Of a stretch of DNA of 64,000 bases, positions 19,831 to 29,600 are shown piece after piece. Below the pieces are notes generated by a model, which was given only the letters and a program-made list of their open reading frames with translations, ran no database searches and was not told the DNA's origin. This DNA is from Hahella ganghwensis DSM 17046 (GTDB lineage: Bacteria; Pseudomonadota; Gammaproteobacteria; Pseudomonadales; Oleiphilaceae). The stretch lies in the NCBI RefSeq assembly GCF_000376785.1, contig NZ_AQXX01000144.1:1-64000 (forward strand), in the 5' to 3' direction. Within the stretch, counting starts at the first letter, position 1, and each line of letters starts with the position of its first letter. The translations under genes were made by a program, and so were the position numbers.

Positions 19831-20736
19831 TCATGGCTGACTGAATTCCGGAAAATGGGGTAAATCGGCAGCCACTCTTTCATCATGTGCAGGCACAATG
19901 ACCAGTTCCGGATAGGTTTTATAGAGTTCATGAACCTGGGCGATGCGTTGGTCTGCCAGACTTTGATTATCTTCAACCTCGACAACAATTTTGAGCATGC
20001 CGGGACGAGGCTTGTTGTTGATCACCCCTTCCAGGGTCCAGGTGGTATCCCCAATAAAGAGATATTGTTCTGCCTCTGATAGTTTCAGGAAAAGTCCAAC
20101 CTGTGCCGCGGTATGCCCGGATAAATCGACAAGGACCACACTTCCATCATGAAAGATATCCAGGCTTCTGGTGAAGTTCAAAAAAGGATTTTCAGGCAGC
20201 TCCATGGTATGCCAATTGAGAGTGTCTGAGTTGATTTGTGATTGCAGGAATGAAGGCATTTCACCGCTTCTGGCGGATTCCAGCTCCGATGGCTGAACCC
20301 AGATAGGGATGCCAGGAAAGTCCACCAGTCCACTGGCGTGGTCCCAATGCAGGTGGGACGGAATAATTGCGTCAATGTTTTGCACGGGATAATGATTTTC
20401 CTGCAACTGAGTTATGAGCGGTCGTGGATGCGTAAAAGCAAACAGCTGCTTCGCGAGCCAGGAGTTACCGGCAAATTGTTCATCGACCTGTGTGCCGAGT
20501 CCGGTATCGTAGAGCAGTGTTCCCTGAGGATGCTCTATTAATACGGCTCCGTGAGTCAGGTGGCGTCTTGTCCACCAACTGCCCCCTTTAACCACCATGG
20601 CCTCTTGCGCTCCCTTGGATTGGCTGGTTTCAATAAAACTGAATCTGACCGTTGAAGTGGCCGGGCCAGCTTCTGCCCAGAATGAGAACAGCAGGTAGAA
20701 TGCCAGCCAATAGACCTTTAGGGGGTTACGCATCAT
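19831..20736 (-). CDS. Exported metallo-beta-lactamase-fold hydrolase
   Basis: About 301 aa. The start is placed at the double ATG (20736/20733) just after AGGAG; it exposes a signal peptide (NPLKVYWLAFYLLFSFWAEA). Zinc-binding motifs of the MBL fold are present: SHLHWDHASG (HxHxDH), a middle histidine in DLSGHTAAQ, GDTTW, and PAHDE near the C-terminus. The family includes AHL lactonases, lactamases and other esterases. The overall look (GVINNKPRPG, PELVIVPAHD) is closest to lactonase-type hydrolases, but the substrate cannot be read from sequence. It precedes the LysR gene. Confidence 0.82.
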   Translation of the reverse strand: MMRNPLKVYWLAFYLLFSFWAEAGPATSTVRFSFIETSQSKGAQEAMVVKGGSWWTRRHLTHGAVLIEHPQGTLLYDTGLGTQVDEQFAGNSWLAKQLFAFTHPRPLITQLQENHYPVQNIDAIIPSHLHWDHASGLVDFPGIPIWVQPSELESARSGEMPSFLQSQINSDTLNWHTMELPENPFLNFTRSLDIFHDGSVVLVDLSGHTAAQVGLFLKLSEAEQYLFIGDTTWTLEGVINNKPRPGMLKIVVEVEDNQSLADQRIAQVHELYKTYPELVIVPAHDERVAADLPHFPEFSQP

Positions 20737-20889
20737 GTACTCCTGATTGCCAAAGTATGATGCCATCAGGTTATGGAAGATCTATCTATAAATAAAATAT
20801 AGAGTTTATGCCGTTAATCAATAAAATTATTATGGTTTGGATGATTTGAGGAAGCGAGTCGTTCAGGCTTCTCGGTTCAGGTCTGTCTG

Positions 20890-21609
20890 CTAGCGAAGGT
20901 GATTCAGCAGAGCCGAGACTCGTGCAGCATTTGCGCCCAGATCACTTTTACCTACACGAGAGGCTGAGCGAACGTCCACTCGGGTTCCATCTGCCTCTTC
21001 CGTCAGGCGGACCACAATATCGTCTTTGAATTTGAACATTGGAGATGTCACGATAGCTTCAATGAGATGATTTTCCTGGGCGGAAGATACGATTTTCCAA
21101 TCGTTTTCCTGCATGAATCCTCTCACCCTCTGTGCCACTTCCGGTACAGGTAATGAACTCATCAAAGGCTCAATCTGTGGATATGCCTGCTCCTGTAAAG
21201 ACCAAATGGAGGGATCATAGGCTGTTGTGTGGTCTGTAGCTTCTCTGAGAAGCATCGCGGTAGACAGGGGGGGAGGGTTGACGTTGTCAGTCGTCACATC
21301 GTGAAGAATGGGATACTGGCTGGCAGCAATGATCTTGGTCAGTAATATGGCGAAGGGAACGGCTCCTAGTGCCAGATTGATCCAATTGAGACTGGTACTT
21401 CCGTTTGAGCGACAGCGCCCATTTAAAAGACACCTGAGTGAAACCAGCGCTGAAACAATACTGACCAGAGCGCCCAGCAACAAAAGGACAAACCCGATAC
21501 GGAAGTTAAGAAGTTCCTCTCGTATGAGAACAATTGAGAGCACGATAATGACGTAGCTCCCAATGGTTGTGTAGAGATGAATACTTCCTGTCGAATCAGG
21601 TCTGTCCAT
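20890..21609 (-). CDS. DUF1499 membrane protein
   Basis: 239 aa. Three hydrophobic segments lie in the first 100 residues (TTIGSYVIIVLSIVLI, FRIGFVLLLLGALVSIVSALV, LALGAVPFAILLTKIIAA). The DUF1499 domain follows, with the family signatures ILHDVTTDNVNPP, IEAIVTSPMFKFKDDIVVRL and VDVRSASRVGKSDLGANA. Function is unknown; related proteins are usually single genes. The gene sits 25 bp downstream of slyD's stop region boundary on the same strand only in map order: slyD is transcribed first and ends 24 bp before this gene starts, so they may be co-transcribed. Confidence 0.88.
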   Translation of the reverse strand: MDRPDSTGSIHLYTTIGSYVIIVLSIVLIREELLNFRIGFVLLLLGALVSIVSALVSLRCLLNGRCRSNGSTSLNWINLALGAVPFAILLTKIIAASQYPILHDVTTDNVNPPPLSTAMLLREATDHTTAYDPSIWSLQEQAYPQIEPLMSSLPVPEVAQRVRGFMQENDWKIVSSAQENHLIEAIVTSPMFKFKDDIVVRLTEEADGTRVDVRSASRVGKSDLGANAARVSALLNHLR

Positions 21610-21633
21610 AGGTGTTAGTTCACCTAGGGCTGA

Positions 21634-22116
21634 TTAGTGCTCATGCCCGCCGGGGCCGTGCACGTGGCCGTGATCAAGCTCTTCAGAGGTGGCGTCACGA
21701 GTTTCGATCACTTCCACTTCAAAGTGAAGAGTCTGGCCAGCCAGAGGGTGGTTGGCATCGATAGTTGCGGTTTCGCCTGACACGTCCTTAACCACAATAA
21801 CGCGTGGGCCGGATTCTGTCTGGGCATGGAACTGCATGCCAGCTTCAACTTTCTCAACGCCCTGGAAAGCATCCAAAGGTACTTCCTGAACCAGCTCAGG
21901 AGAGTGTTCTCCGTATGCTTCGCCAGGCTCGACGGATACTTTGGTTTTTTCGCCCTGAGCCATTGGCTTCAATGCATTTTCCAGTCCGGGAATAATGTTC
22001 TGTGCGCCTTCCAGGTAATTCAGCGGATCGCCTCCAACTGAGCTATCCAGGACTTCGCCCTGATCGTTTGTCAAAGTGTAGTGAATGCTTACTACCCGGG
22101 CTTGGGAATCGGACAT
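21634..22116 (-). CDS. slyD: FKBP-type peptidyl-prolyl isomerase, SlyD-like
   Basis: 160 aa from the ATG at 22116, preceded by AAGGTG at 6 bp; an upstream in-frame ATG at 22125 lies inside that site. It is a cytoplasmic proline isomerase and metallochaperone. It has the split FKBP domain with the inserted flap (VSIHYTLTNDQGEVLDSS, NIIPGLENALKPMAQGE, EAYGEHSPELVQEVP), then NHPLAGQTLHFEVEV and a short His-rich tail (DHGHVHGPGGHEH) that binds nickel or zinc in the family. The tail is shorter than in E. coli SlyD. Confidence 0.9.
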   Translation of the reverse strand: MSDSQARVVSIHYTLTNDQGEVLDSSVGGDPLNYLEGAQNIIPGLENALKPMAQGEKTKVSVEPGEAYGEHSPELVQEVPLDAFQGVEKVEAGMQFHAQTESGPRVIVVKDVSGETATIDANHPLAGQTLHFEVEVIETRDATSEELDHGHVHGPGGHEH

Positions 22117-22443
22117 AAATGTCACCTTAATTATTGTGCACGTATAAAGTGGTGCGTGTAACTTGCCACCTCAGACCCAGTGGCTGAGGCAATGTTGATC
22201 AACAGATTAATCGGACCTGGGTCGAAACACGGTTGGAGTGACAACTGAAGGAGGAACGATTAGCCATAGTGCCCAGTCTAGAGAGGTTAAACACGTATCT
22301 CAAGGGATGGGGTAAAAAAGACAAATAAAAAAGGGGCAGCTGGGAAGCCTGCCCCGAATCACCTTAGGAACTATATGTCATACAGTGATAAGGCGAGGGT
22401 ACGTTGCACAGTGATAACTACTGAGGGTCTATTCGGTTGCTGG
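22117..22443. other. Intergenic region between dctM and slyD (about 325 bp)
   Basis: It holds the dctM terminator (22327-22355) and the slyD promoter region. Two symmetric elements lie nearer slyD: the perfect 12-bp palindrome TGTTGATCAACA (22193-22204) and an imperfect hairpin CCTCAG / CTGAGG (22169-22189). No ORF with a ribosome site was found. Confidence 0.55.
22327..22355 (-). terminator. Rho-independent terminator after dctM
   Basis: On the minus strand GGGGCAG ... CTGCCCC (22355-22349 with 22339-22333) is followed by TTTTTTATTTG. It is about 90 bp after the dctM stop and reads in the right direction to end the TRAP operon. Confidence 0.85.
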
Positions 22444-23844
22444 TTAATTGTATCCCTGTAGCTGATCGATGAACTCCGGCAGGAAGAGTGAAATCTGCGG
22501 GATGTAAGTAATCATGATCAGGAACAGCAGCAACAGCAGCATCCATGGCAGAACGGCCTTGATGACCCAGCCGATCGATCGGTTGGTGATTCCTGCGGTC
22601 ACAAAGAGATTGAGACCGACTGGCGGTGTCAGCATTCCGATTTCCATGTTGACCACCATGATTATGCCCAGATGAATCGGGTCAATACCAAGCTGGGTGG
22701 CAATCGGGAACAGAATCGGAGCCATAATCAATAGAATGGCAGAAGGCTCCATGAAATTACCGGCAGCCAGCAGTAACAGGTTGACGACAATCAGGAACCC
22801 CCATGCGGGCAGGCCCCACTGAATAATAGTTTCAGCAATCGCGTGTGGAATACGTTCGGTGGTCAGTACGTGGGCAAACAGCATAGCGTTAGCGATGATG
22901 AACAGAAGCATCAGGCTGACCTTGGCGGCATCCAGAACGACATGAGAAACCTCCTTGTTTACAAATGAGCGGGGGATAGCACCGGCCATTTGGAAGGTAT
23001 TACGTATGCTGGCCGCTCCCAGGCTTTCACCTTGCTTACGCCAGGGAACCCCCTTCATCGGGCCAATGTCCCGATACCCGATGACGGCAATCAGGAAAGC
23101 ATAAACTGCTGCCACTGCCGCCGCTTCCGTTGGGCTGGCAATACCGCCATAGATGGAGCCGAGAACAATGACGATCAGCATCAAACCACCCATGGCAATC
23201 ATGGCGGATTTAGCCAGAGGTTTGATACCGGGAAACGGCTGAGCAGGCAGTTTCTTGATTCTGGCCACAATATAGATTGCCACCATTAAAAGTCCACCCA
23301 TCATGATGCCCGGTATCAGCCCGGCCATGAACATTCTGGCGGCAGACACTTCGGTTGCAGCGGCATATACCAGCATTACAATCGATGGAGGAATCAGTAT
23401 GCCCAGCGTCCCCGCATTGGCAATAACGCCTGCCGCGAAACTTTGTGGGTAACCCGCACGCACCATTCCGGCAATAACGATGGTACCGATGGCTGCCACC
23501 GTTGCTGGCGAGGAGCCTGAAACAGCTGCAAACAGCATACAGGCCAGAACGGATGCCATCGCCAGCCCACCCCGAATATGGCCGACGCTGTTAACGGCAA
23601 AATCAATCAGACGTCTTGCGACACCTCCTGTCGAGAGAAACGCTGAGGACAATATGAAGAAAGGGATTGCCAGAAGCGTGTAATGAGCGGAGGTCGCTTC
23701 AAATAATTTGAGAGCGATTGAAGCCAATGAATCGCTTGAGAAAAACATGATCGTGACAACACTGGATAGACCCAATGCTACCGCGATCGGCATGCCCAGA
23801 AGCATGCAGATAAGAAGGAGTAGAAAGAGTACGGCGGTAGTCAT
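22444..23844 (-). CDS. dctM: TRAP transporter large permease DctM
   Basis: 466 aa. The large membrane subunit of a sodium-driven tripartite ATP-independent periplasmic transporter, with about 12 transmembrane segments. Typical family stretches are GMPIAVALGLSS, ACMLFAAVSGSSPATVAAIGTI, GTLGILIPPSIVMLVYA, GNFMEPSAILLIMAPILFP and MEIGMLTPPVGLNLFV. It is longer than the usual 425 aa because of an extra cytoplasmic stretch near residues 265-290. The start overlaps the dctQ stop by 4 bp (ATGA), so the two permease subunits are coupled. Confidence 0.95.
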   Translation of the reverse strand: MTTAVLFLLLLICMLLGMPIAVALGLSSVVTIMFFSSDSLASIALKLFEATSAHYTLLAIPFFILSSAFLSTGGVARRLIDFAVNSVGHIRGGLAMASVLACMLFAAVSGSSPATVAAIGTIVIAGMVRAGYPQSFAAGVIANAGTLGILIPPSIVMLVYAAATEVSAARMFMAGLIPGIMMGGLLMVAIYIVARIKKLPAQPFPGIKPLAKSAMIAMGGLMLIVIVLGSIYGGIASPTEAAAVAAVYAFLIAVIGYRDIGPMKGVPWRKQGESLGAASIRNTFQMAGAIPRSFVNKEVSHVVLDAAKVSLMLLFIIANAMLFAHVLTTERIPHAIAETIIQWGLPAWGFLIVVNLLLLAAGNFMEPSAILLIMAPILFPIATQLGIDPIHLGIIMVVNMEIGMLTPPVGLNLFVTAGITNRSIGWVIKAVLPWMLLLLLFLIMITYIPQISLFLPEFIDQLQGYN

Positions 23845-24416
23845 GAACGATCTCCTGAAGTTGTTGATTTAGCATCGGTAGAGGCGTCATCTTTCAGTTC
23901 TTCCGCCAAATGCATGCTCTCTTTTGCTTCATCGATAAACTCGAATCCTTGGGATTCGTTTTTGATGATTTTCCAGAGCAACTGCAGGAATCTGATCAGG
24001 AGTAACACAAAGCCGATCAACAGAATGCTTTGCGCTATCCACTTTTCAATTGGAATGTCGTTCAGTTCGATGCTGATCATGTGCATCTTGCTGAGGTAAA
24101 CCCATGCGCCATAAGTGAATATGCAGCAGTAAATCAAACAGCCTGTGACTGCGATAATGCCGGCACCCCGGCGAGGGCCATCGGGTAATAATTTAACGAA
24201 CGCGTCCACACCGATATGAGCATTGACTTTGACACCGTAGGAGGCGCCAAACAGTACCATCCAGGCACCGAGATAGAGAGTGGCTTCTTCTGCCCAAAGT
24301 AGTCCGGTGTTGAAACCGAAGCGTAGTAGCGTTTCAAAAAATACCAGAAGTGTCATAGCCACGAGCAATACGCACAGAACGCTTTCCTCGAGGCGATTGA
24401 TGACTTGACCCAGCAT
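23841..24416 (-). CDS. dctQ: TRAP transporter small permease DctQ
   Basis: 191 aa from the ATG at 24416, which has AAGGG 7 bp upstream; the longer reading from 24437 lacks a ribosome site. Four transmembrane helices are visible (LCVLLVAMTLLVFFETLLRF, LGAWMVLFGASYGV, GIIAVTGCLIYCCIFTYGAW, SILLIGFVLLLIRFLQLL), with the family motif WAEEATLYLGAW. The hydrophilic C-terminal tail of about 40 residues is longer than typical. It forms the permease complex with DctM. Confidence 0.93.
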   Translation of the reverse strand: MLGQVINRLEESVLCVLLVAMTLLVFFETLLRFGFNTGLLWAEEATLYLGAWMVLFGASYGVKVNAHIGVDAFVKLLPDGPRRGAGIIAVTGCLIYCCIFTYGAWVYLSKMHMISIELNDIPIEKWIAQSILLIGFVLLLIRFLQLLWKIIKNESQGFEFIDEAKESMHLAEELKDDASTDAKSTTSGDRS

Positions 24417-24547
24417 AGTGAGACCCTTTTTTGTCATTATCGGAACCCAGGTATGTGTGGTTGTCGGAATGTATCCGGGTTGTTAAAAACAGTGGGGACT
24501 ACGCTTACCCTGATAACAGGAAGTATAGGCCCCACAGGATGGTTGGT

Positions 24548-24575
24548 GGCTGCAAAGGAAAATTTCTTTACAGCC
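24548..24575. promoter_or_regulatory. Stem-loop between dctP and dctQ
   Basis: GGCTGCAAAG pairs with CTTTACAGCC (one mismatch in ten), loop of 8. It lies in the 200-bp gap after dctP. Without a T-run on the minus strand it is a poor terminator. It may protect the dctP message end and so favour the binding protein over the permease. A partial direct repeat GGCTATTG (24581 and 24591) lies beside it. Confidence 0.45.
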
Positions 24576-24623
24576 GAGCCGGCTATTGTTGGCTATTGCC
24601 AATCATTGACCGGTTGTTGGTTA

Positions 24624-25604
24624 TCACTGGTTGGAGGCTTCGGCTGCTTCGATCAGATCTGCACCGATTTCTTTTTCAAACTGTTTCCATACAGGCTTCA
24701 TGACCTTTACCCAAGCCTTGCGTTCTTCATCAGACAGCGCGGTCACTTTGGTGCGGCCAGAAGCAATGATGGCTTGCTTGTCGCTCTCGGCTTTCTCTGC
24801 GGCAATTTTGTTGCCGTGAGCAATGGCTTCATCAAGACTGGTTTTAACGACCTTGCGGGTATCTGCGTCCAGAGTCATCCAGAACTCTTTGGAAGTGACC
24901 ACCAGGTAGTCGAGCAGACCGTGGTTGGATTCGGTGATGTAATCCTGTACTTCAAAGAATTTTTTGGAGTAGATGTTGGACCAAGTGTTTTCCTGGCCGT
25001 CGATTGCTTTGGTTTGCAGCAGGGTGAATACTTCTGAGAAAGGTTTCTTCACTGGTACAGCATCAACAGCTTCGAATTGAGCCGCCAGAACATCTGATGT
25101 TTGAATCCGGAATTTCTTGCCGGAAGTGTCCTCAGGAGTGGCAATCGGCGCGTTGGCAGACAATTGCTTCAGGCCGTTGTGAAGGTAGCCTAATCCGACC
25201 AATCCTTTTTTCTCCAGAGAGTCCAGCAGCTTCTGTCCGGAGTCACTGTTCTGGAAGCTTTCAACCGCCGCCATGTCTTTGAACAGGAATGGCAGGTCGA
25301 AAATCTGCAGTTTTTTCGTGTAGTTGTCGAATTTGGATAAAGACGGTGCTGCTAGCTGCACGTCACCCAAAAGCATGGCTTCCAGAACGTTATCGTCGCC
25401 GAACAGCTGAGAGTTGGGGAAAACTTTGACTTCAACTTTTCCTGGCAAACGGGATTCTACAAGTTCTTTGAACTTCATGGCCATTTGGCCTTTCGGGGTG
25501 TTCTCTGCCACCACGTGAGAGACTTTGATGGTCACCGGAGCTGCCATGGCGGACACGGAAAGACAGGTACCGATAGCGGCCATGATAAGACTTTTAAAAC
25601 GCAT
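24624..25604 (-). CDS. dctP: TRAP transporter substrate-binding protein DctP
   Basis: 326 aa. The signal peptide (FKSLIMAAIGTCLSVSAMA) is followed by a mature periplasmic binding protein of the DctP family: VTIKVSHVVAENTPKGQMA, FPNSQLFGDDNVLEAMLLGDVQL, FDLPFLFKD, GKKFRIQTSDV with the conserved ligand-contacting arginine, and AIDGQENTWSNIY. The GQEN and R motifs fit C4-dicarboxylate or other organic-acid ligands; the exact ligand is not readable. First gene of the operon dctP-dctQ-dctM. Confidence 0.94.
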   Translation of the reverse strand: MRFKSLIMAAIGTCLSVSAMAAPVTIKVSHVVAENTPKGQMAMKFKELVESRLPGKVEVKVFPNSQLFGDDNVLEAMLLGDVQLAAPSLSKFDNYTKKLQIFDLPFLFKDMAAVESFQNSDSGQKLLDSLEKKGLVGLGYLHNGLKQLSANAPIATPEDTSGKKFRIQTSDVLAAQFEAVDAVPVKKPFSEVFTLLQTKAIDGQENTWSNIYSKKFFEVQDYITESNHGLLDYLVVTSKEFWMTLDADTRKVVKTSLDEAIAHGNKIAAEKAESDKQAIIASGRTKVTALSDEERKAWVKVMKPVWKQFEKEIGADLIEAAEASNQ

Positions 25605-25976
25605 AGGATTTTCCTCTCGTCGTTGTTGTTTTATTCAAGTCAAAAATTTTCTTGTGTGAATCACCTTAGGCCTGGCATCAATTTTTGAGACTGGCTATGA
25701 GCTCATGAGTCATATTTTCAACCGGGCTGTGTGCGACCTGATTAATTGTTAGCAACCCGTGGGCCAACTTTTAACGGAGGGAATAGTCCTTTAAAAACAT
25801 CATGTTGCGTTTCACCGGGAAGACTGCATGAAAACATTTGTGCGGATTTCCACCCACGCACAACTTCCAGATGGGCGGAAATCCGCACCCTTGTGCTAAC
25901 TGCTTCACGATTTGTTACGGTCGTTCGTTCACAGTGGTTTAAACTGGCAGGATGAAGTTTCCAGGAGTGACCTAAA
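25605..25976. other. Divergent intergenic region dctP / SGNH esterase (372 bp)
   Basis: It carries promoters for the TRAP operon (minus) and the esterase (plus). Its main feature is a 17-bp inverted repeat at 25840-25888. A 69-codon plus-strand ORF across it has no ribosome site and low-complexity codon use, and I do not call it. Confidence 0.55.
25840..25888. promoter_or_regulatory. 17-bp inverted repeat, hairpin or operator
   Basis: GTGCGGATTTCCACCCA (25840-25856) and its complement with one mismatch (25872-25888) flank a 15-bp spacer. No T-run follows. It is 90 bp before the esterase start and 235 bp before dctP, so it could be a transcribed leader hairpin of the esterase or an operator. 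Confidence 0.55.
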
Positions 25977-26582
25977 TTGAAACGGTGGACAAATAGTTTT
26001 GTAGTGATTCTGGTGTTGCTCGTGGGCTGTGGTGGAGCGCCTGAGCTGACTCGTATTCCATTGGGAGGCACAATTCTGGCGTTTGGGGATAGCCTGACCT
26101 ATGGCACTGGCGTTTCTGCAGAGCATAGCTATCCCAGGTTGCTCGCCAATTTGACTGGTCGTGAGGTAGTAAGAAGTGGCGTGCCCGGAGAAACCACCAG
26201 TGAGGGGCTGCTCAGATTGCCGAAAGCACTGGTTGAACATCAGCCTGATCTGGTCATTCTTGAGCTGGGCGGCAACGATATTCTGAAGCGCGGAAACAAA
26301 CAAACGGCCAAAGCCAATCTTAAGAAAATGATCGCGATGATTCGTGATCACGGGGCTCAGGTCTTATTGGTGGGAGTTCCTGAGTTTGGGCTGATACCCG
26401 GGACGGCTGAATTCTATCTTGAGCTGGAGGAAGAACTGGAAGTCGCCTCGGAGAATAAGGTCGTGGCGAAATTGATGCGGGATTCATCAATGAAATCTGA
26501 TGCGATTCACTTTAATGCTGAGGGCTATCAAGCCATGGCTACGGCAATTTATGAAAAATTGACTGATCTTGGGGCTTTGTAG
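25977..26582 (+). CDS. SGNH/GDSL lipase-esterase, lipoprotein
   Basis: 201 aa, TesA-like (thioesterase I / lysophospholipase L1 / arylesterase group). The start is TTG, with AGGAG 9 bp upstream and no other good start. The N-terminus (FVVILVLLVGC) ends in a lipobox, so the enzyme is probably lipid-anchored in the envelope; E. coli TesA is instead soluble. SGNH blocks: FGDSLTYGTG (nucleophile Ser), SGVPGETTSEG, LELGGND and DAIHFNAEGY (Asp and His). A C-terminal hairpin ends the unit. Confidence 0.9.
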   Translation: MKRWTNSFVVILVLLVGCGGAPELTRIPLGGTILAFGDSLTYGTGVSAEHSYPRLLANLTGREVVRSGVPGETTSEGLLRLPKALVEHQPDLVILELGGNDILKRGNKQTAKANLKKMIAMIRDHGAQVLLVGVPEFGLIPGTAEFYLELEEELEVASENKVVAKLMRDSSMKSDAIHFNAEGYQAMATAIYEKLTDLGAL

Positions 26583-26585
26583 GAA

Positions 26586-26612
26586 ACCAGGCCGGCAATG
26601 TGCCGGCTTGGT
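26586..26612. terminator. Convergent stem-loop, probable terminator
   Basis: ACCAGGCCGGCA and TGCCGGCTTGGT form a 12-bp stem (one G-T pair) with loop ATG between the converging esterase and RND genes. The trailing sequence is only moderately T-rich, so efficiency may be low. Confidence 0.6.
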
Positions 26613-26631
26613 ATGAATTGTTTGTCTCCGT

Positions 26632-29600
26632 TTAGTTTGACACGGCAGCAGGTTCTGTCTCCTGATATGGACTCGTTGCTTTTTCTCCTTTTCCTTCAAA
26701 TAATCGATACAGAACAGGAACCACAAACAGTGTTAATAGAGTCGATACTGCCAATCCGCCGATAATAACCCAGCCCAATGGCGCCCACATGGAAGAGCCG
26801 GTTAAAGTCAGTGGTAGTAAGCCGCCGATGGTTGTAAGAGAAGTCAATATGATAGGAAGTAAACGGGTCCTGCCGGATTCCGTCATCGCCTCCAGCACAT
26901 TCATTCCTTCATCGCGAAGTTGATTGGCATAGTCCACCAGAATTATGGAGTTGTTCACCACGATTCCCACTAACGATGTGAGGCCGATAAAGGCCGTGAA
27001 TGAAAAGGTGTTACCGGTCAGGAACAGAGCCAGGATGGCACCCACCAGCGCAAACGGCAAAGCGGCGAATATGACCATAGGCTGCCGGAATGAGCGGAAC
27101 TGCATCATCAGGACTGCGAAAATTCCTACCACGGCAATAATCAGCGCTTTGGCCATCCCTCCAAAGGATTCCTTGCGGTTTTCCTGCTCTCCACCCACGG
27201 TATAGGTCACGCCCTCGGGCCATGGGTAGTTGTCCAGTTGTTCAATGATCGCGTTGGTGACAAGTTCCGTCTGGTAACCGGGGAGTACATCAGCGGTCAC
27301 CCGGGCCATACGCTCCATGTTGTAGTGCTGAAACTTAGGGATCGCTGTTTCAAGCTGAATATCTGCTAGTTGTTTCAGGGGGATCAGGTCACCTCTGACG
27401 TTAGGTACAACCATCGCATCAAACTGTTCCAGTTCAGGTTCCCAGCCAGATCTAGTGGAGACCATGATGGGGTAGTCTTCACCCTGCTCATCTCGAAGTG
27501 TACCCACGTTGAGTCCGATTAATCCACCACGTATGGTTCTGTCAATGGTATCCAGGCTAACCTGATACAAAGCGGCCTTATCACGTTGAATATCGACACG
27601 AAGGTCTACTTTGTGACGGCTGATTGGAGTGTCGACGTTCACGCTACCTTCGGTATTCTCAATGATGTCGACGACGTCCTGGGCAGATTTTCGGAGTGCA
27701 TCAATATTGTCACCGACAATGCGCATGGTGATCGGTGCTCTGAGAGGAGGCCCCTGGTTAAACTCTTTGAATCTGACGGTGGCATCGGCAAATGCCTGGA
27801 AACGCTGGCGCTGTGTTGTCACCCAGGCCTCGATTTCCGGATAGGGATGTTGGCCCAGTTGAACCAGCAGTTGCGCATAGTTGGGCTGCTGTTTGCTATC
27901 CATGGTGTTGTAGTAAACCCGTGGATTACTTTTACCAACGTTGGTGGCAATGCTCTCTACCAGATCCTGTTGCAGAAGATCCTGTTCCAGTTGGTGTGCA
28001 ATACTCTGGGTAAAGCCAAAAGTACTGCCTTCAGGTGTTTCAATATCTACCAGAATCATGGATTTTTCAGCCTTGGGAAACAGACTGACACCGACCTTGG
28101 GAAACAGGCTGACAGTACCGATAAAGACCATCAGTGCAATAATAAGAACGACAACCGGATGTCTCAGTGACCACCCCAAAGCGCGTCGGTATGGACCCGC
28201 TGAAAAACCTTCAGTCCAGACAAGGACTCTGCCGGGCTGTTTCGCAGAAGTGCCATGTTTCAGGAAGCGGCTCGCAAGCAAAGGTGTGATGCTTAGGGCT
28301 ATCAGAAGTGAGGCGATTAAAGTCAAGGTCACCGTCACCGGCATGGAACGGATAAAGGTTCCGGAACCACTTTGCATCATCAGAATGGGTACAAAAGCCA
28401 GAACCGTGGTGAAGGTACCACTAACAACCGTCCATCCGACCTGTTGAGTGCCCTTGATGGCAGCATCCTCCCGTGACAGGCCCTGCCGGAGATAGCGTTC
28501 AACATTTTCTGTGACCACAATGGCATTATCGACCAATAACCCAAGGGCAATCACCAGGCCGACAATGGACATCTGTTGTAAACCGAAACCGGCCATATCC
28601 ACCCAGCCCAATCCGATAGCAATGGAAAAAGGAATGGCCAGAACAATCACCATGGATGCTCGAAAACCCAATACGACCAAAACAACAAAGCCTACCAAAA
28701 TCAATCCCTGCCATAGGTTGCTGAAGAACCCGTTGATTCGCTCTTCGACACTGGTACTCTGATCATGCACAACTTCCAGGCCAACGTTATCAGGTAAACG
28801 TTTCTGATAGTCTTCGAGGACGTTGTTCAGGCCTTTGGTAATATCGAAAATATTGCTGCCTTTACGTTGAACAACGGCTAAAAATACAGCTGGTGTTCCC
28901 TGAAATCGTGCTTTATAGGTGGGAGTGGATTCACCCAGGTGAACATCTGCCAGGTCCCCGACGTAGACTACGCGGTCGTCGGCAGCTCTGACAACGGTTC
29001 TGCGGAGTGTTTCTATATCTTTGTAGTCACCACTGCTGCGAACACTGAAACGGCGGTCCTGCGTATTGACGTACCCCCCCGGAAGATTTGAGGCGGCTTT
29101 TCCCACCGCGGCAGCCAGTTCATCCAGTGAGATTCCCTGTTGTTGTAGTCGAACCCAGTCCGCTTTTACTTGGATTTCTAGATCCTGTACTGCCTTAATA
29201 TCGACACGTTTTACGCCGCCGACTCTTTCCAGACGAGTTTCCAGTTGCTCGGCGTAATATTTGAATTCTTCCGAGGTAGCGGTTGCTGATGTCAGGGCGA
29301 CCTGCATGATCACCACATCAGTTGGTGACAGCTTCTGAGTGGTTAATGTGCTTAGGTCATCAGGCAGATCACCGCGCACACTCTGCAGAGCTCCGATAAC
29401 GTCCTCGTATTTGTCCTCTGGGTCGCTACCATACAAAAACTCAATCCGAACCAGCGCCAGGCCGTCCTGAATTTCCGTCTGTATAGACTTCAGGTCTTCC
29501 AGTTCGTTAACGGCATCCTCTATCGGGTCAACAACCAAACGTTCCATATCCACAGGATTGGTCCCTGGATACAGAATGGTGGTCAGTGTGGTGGGGAAGT

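Noticed and set aside
24405-25037. 210-codon plus-strand ORF overlapping dctP and dctQ
   Set aside because: Antisense to two clear TRAP genes; product shows no family pattern.
25746-25955. 69-codon plus-strand ORF in the dctP/esterase gap
   Set aside because: No ribosome site; it overlaps the 17-bp inverted repeat and shows no protein-like features.
27586-28170. 194-codon plus-strand ORF inside the RND permease
   Set aside because: Antisense shadow; no ribosome site, no recognisable domain.
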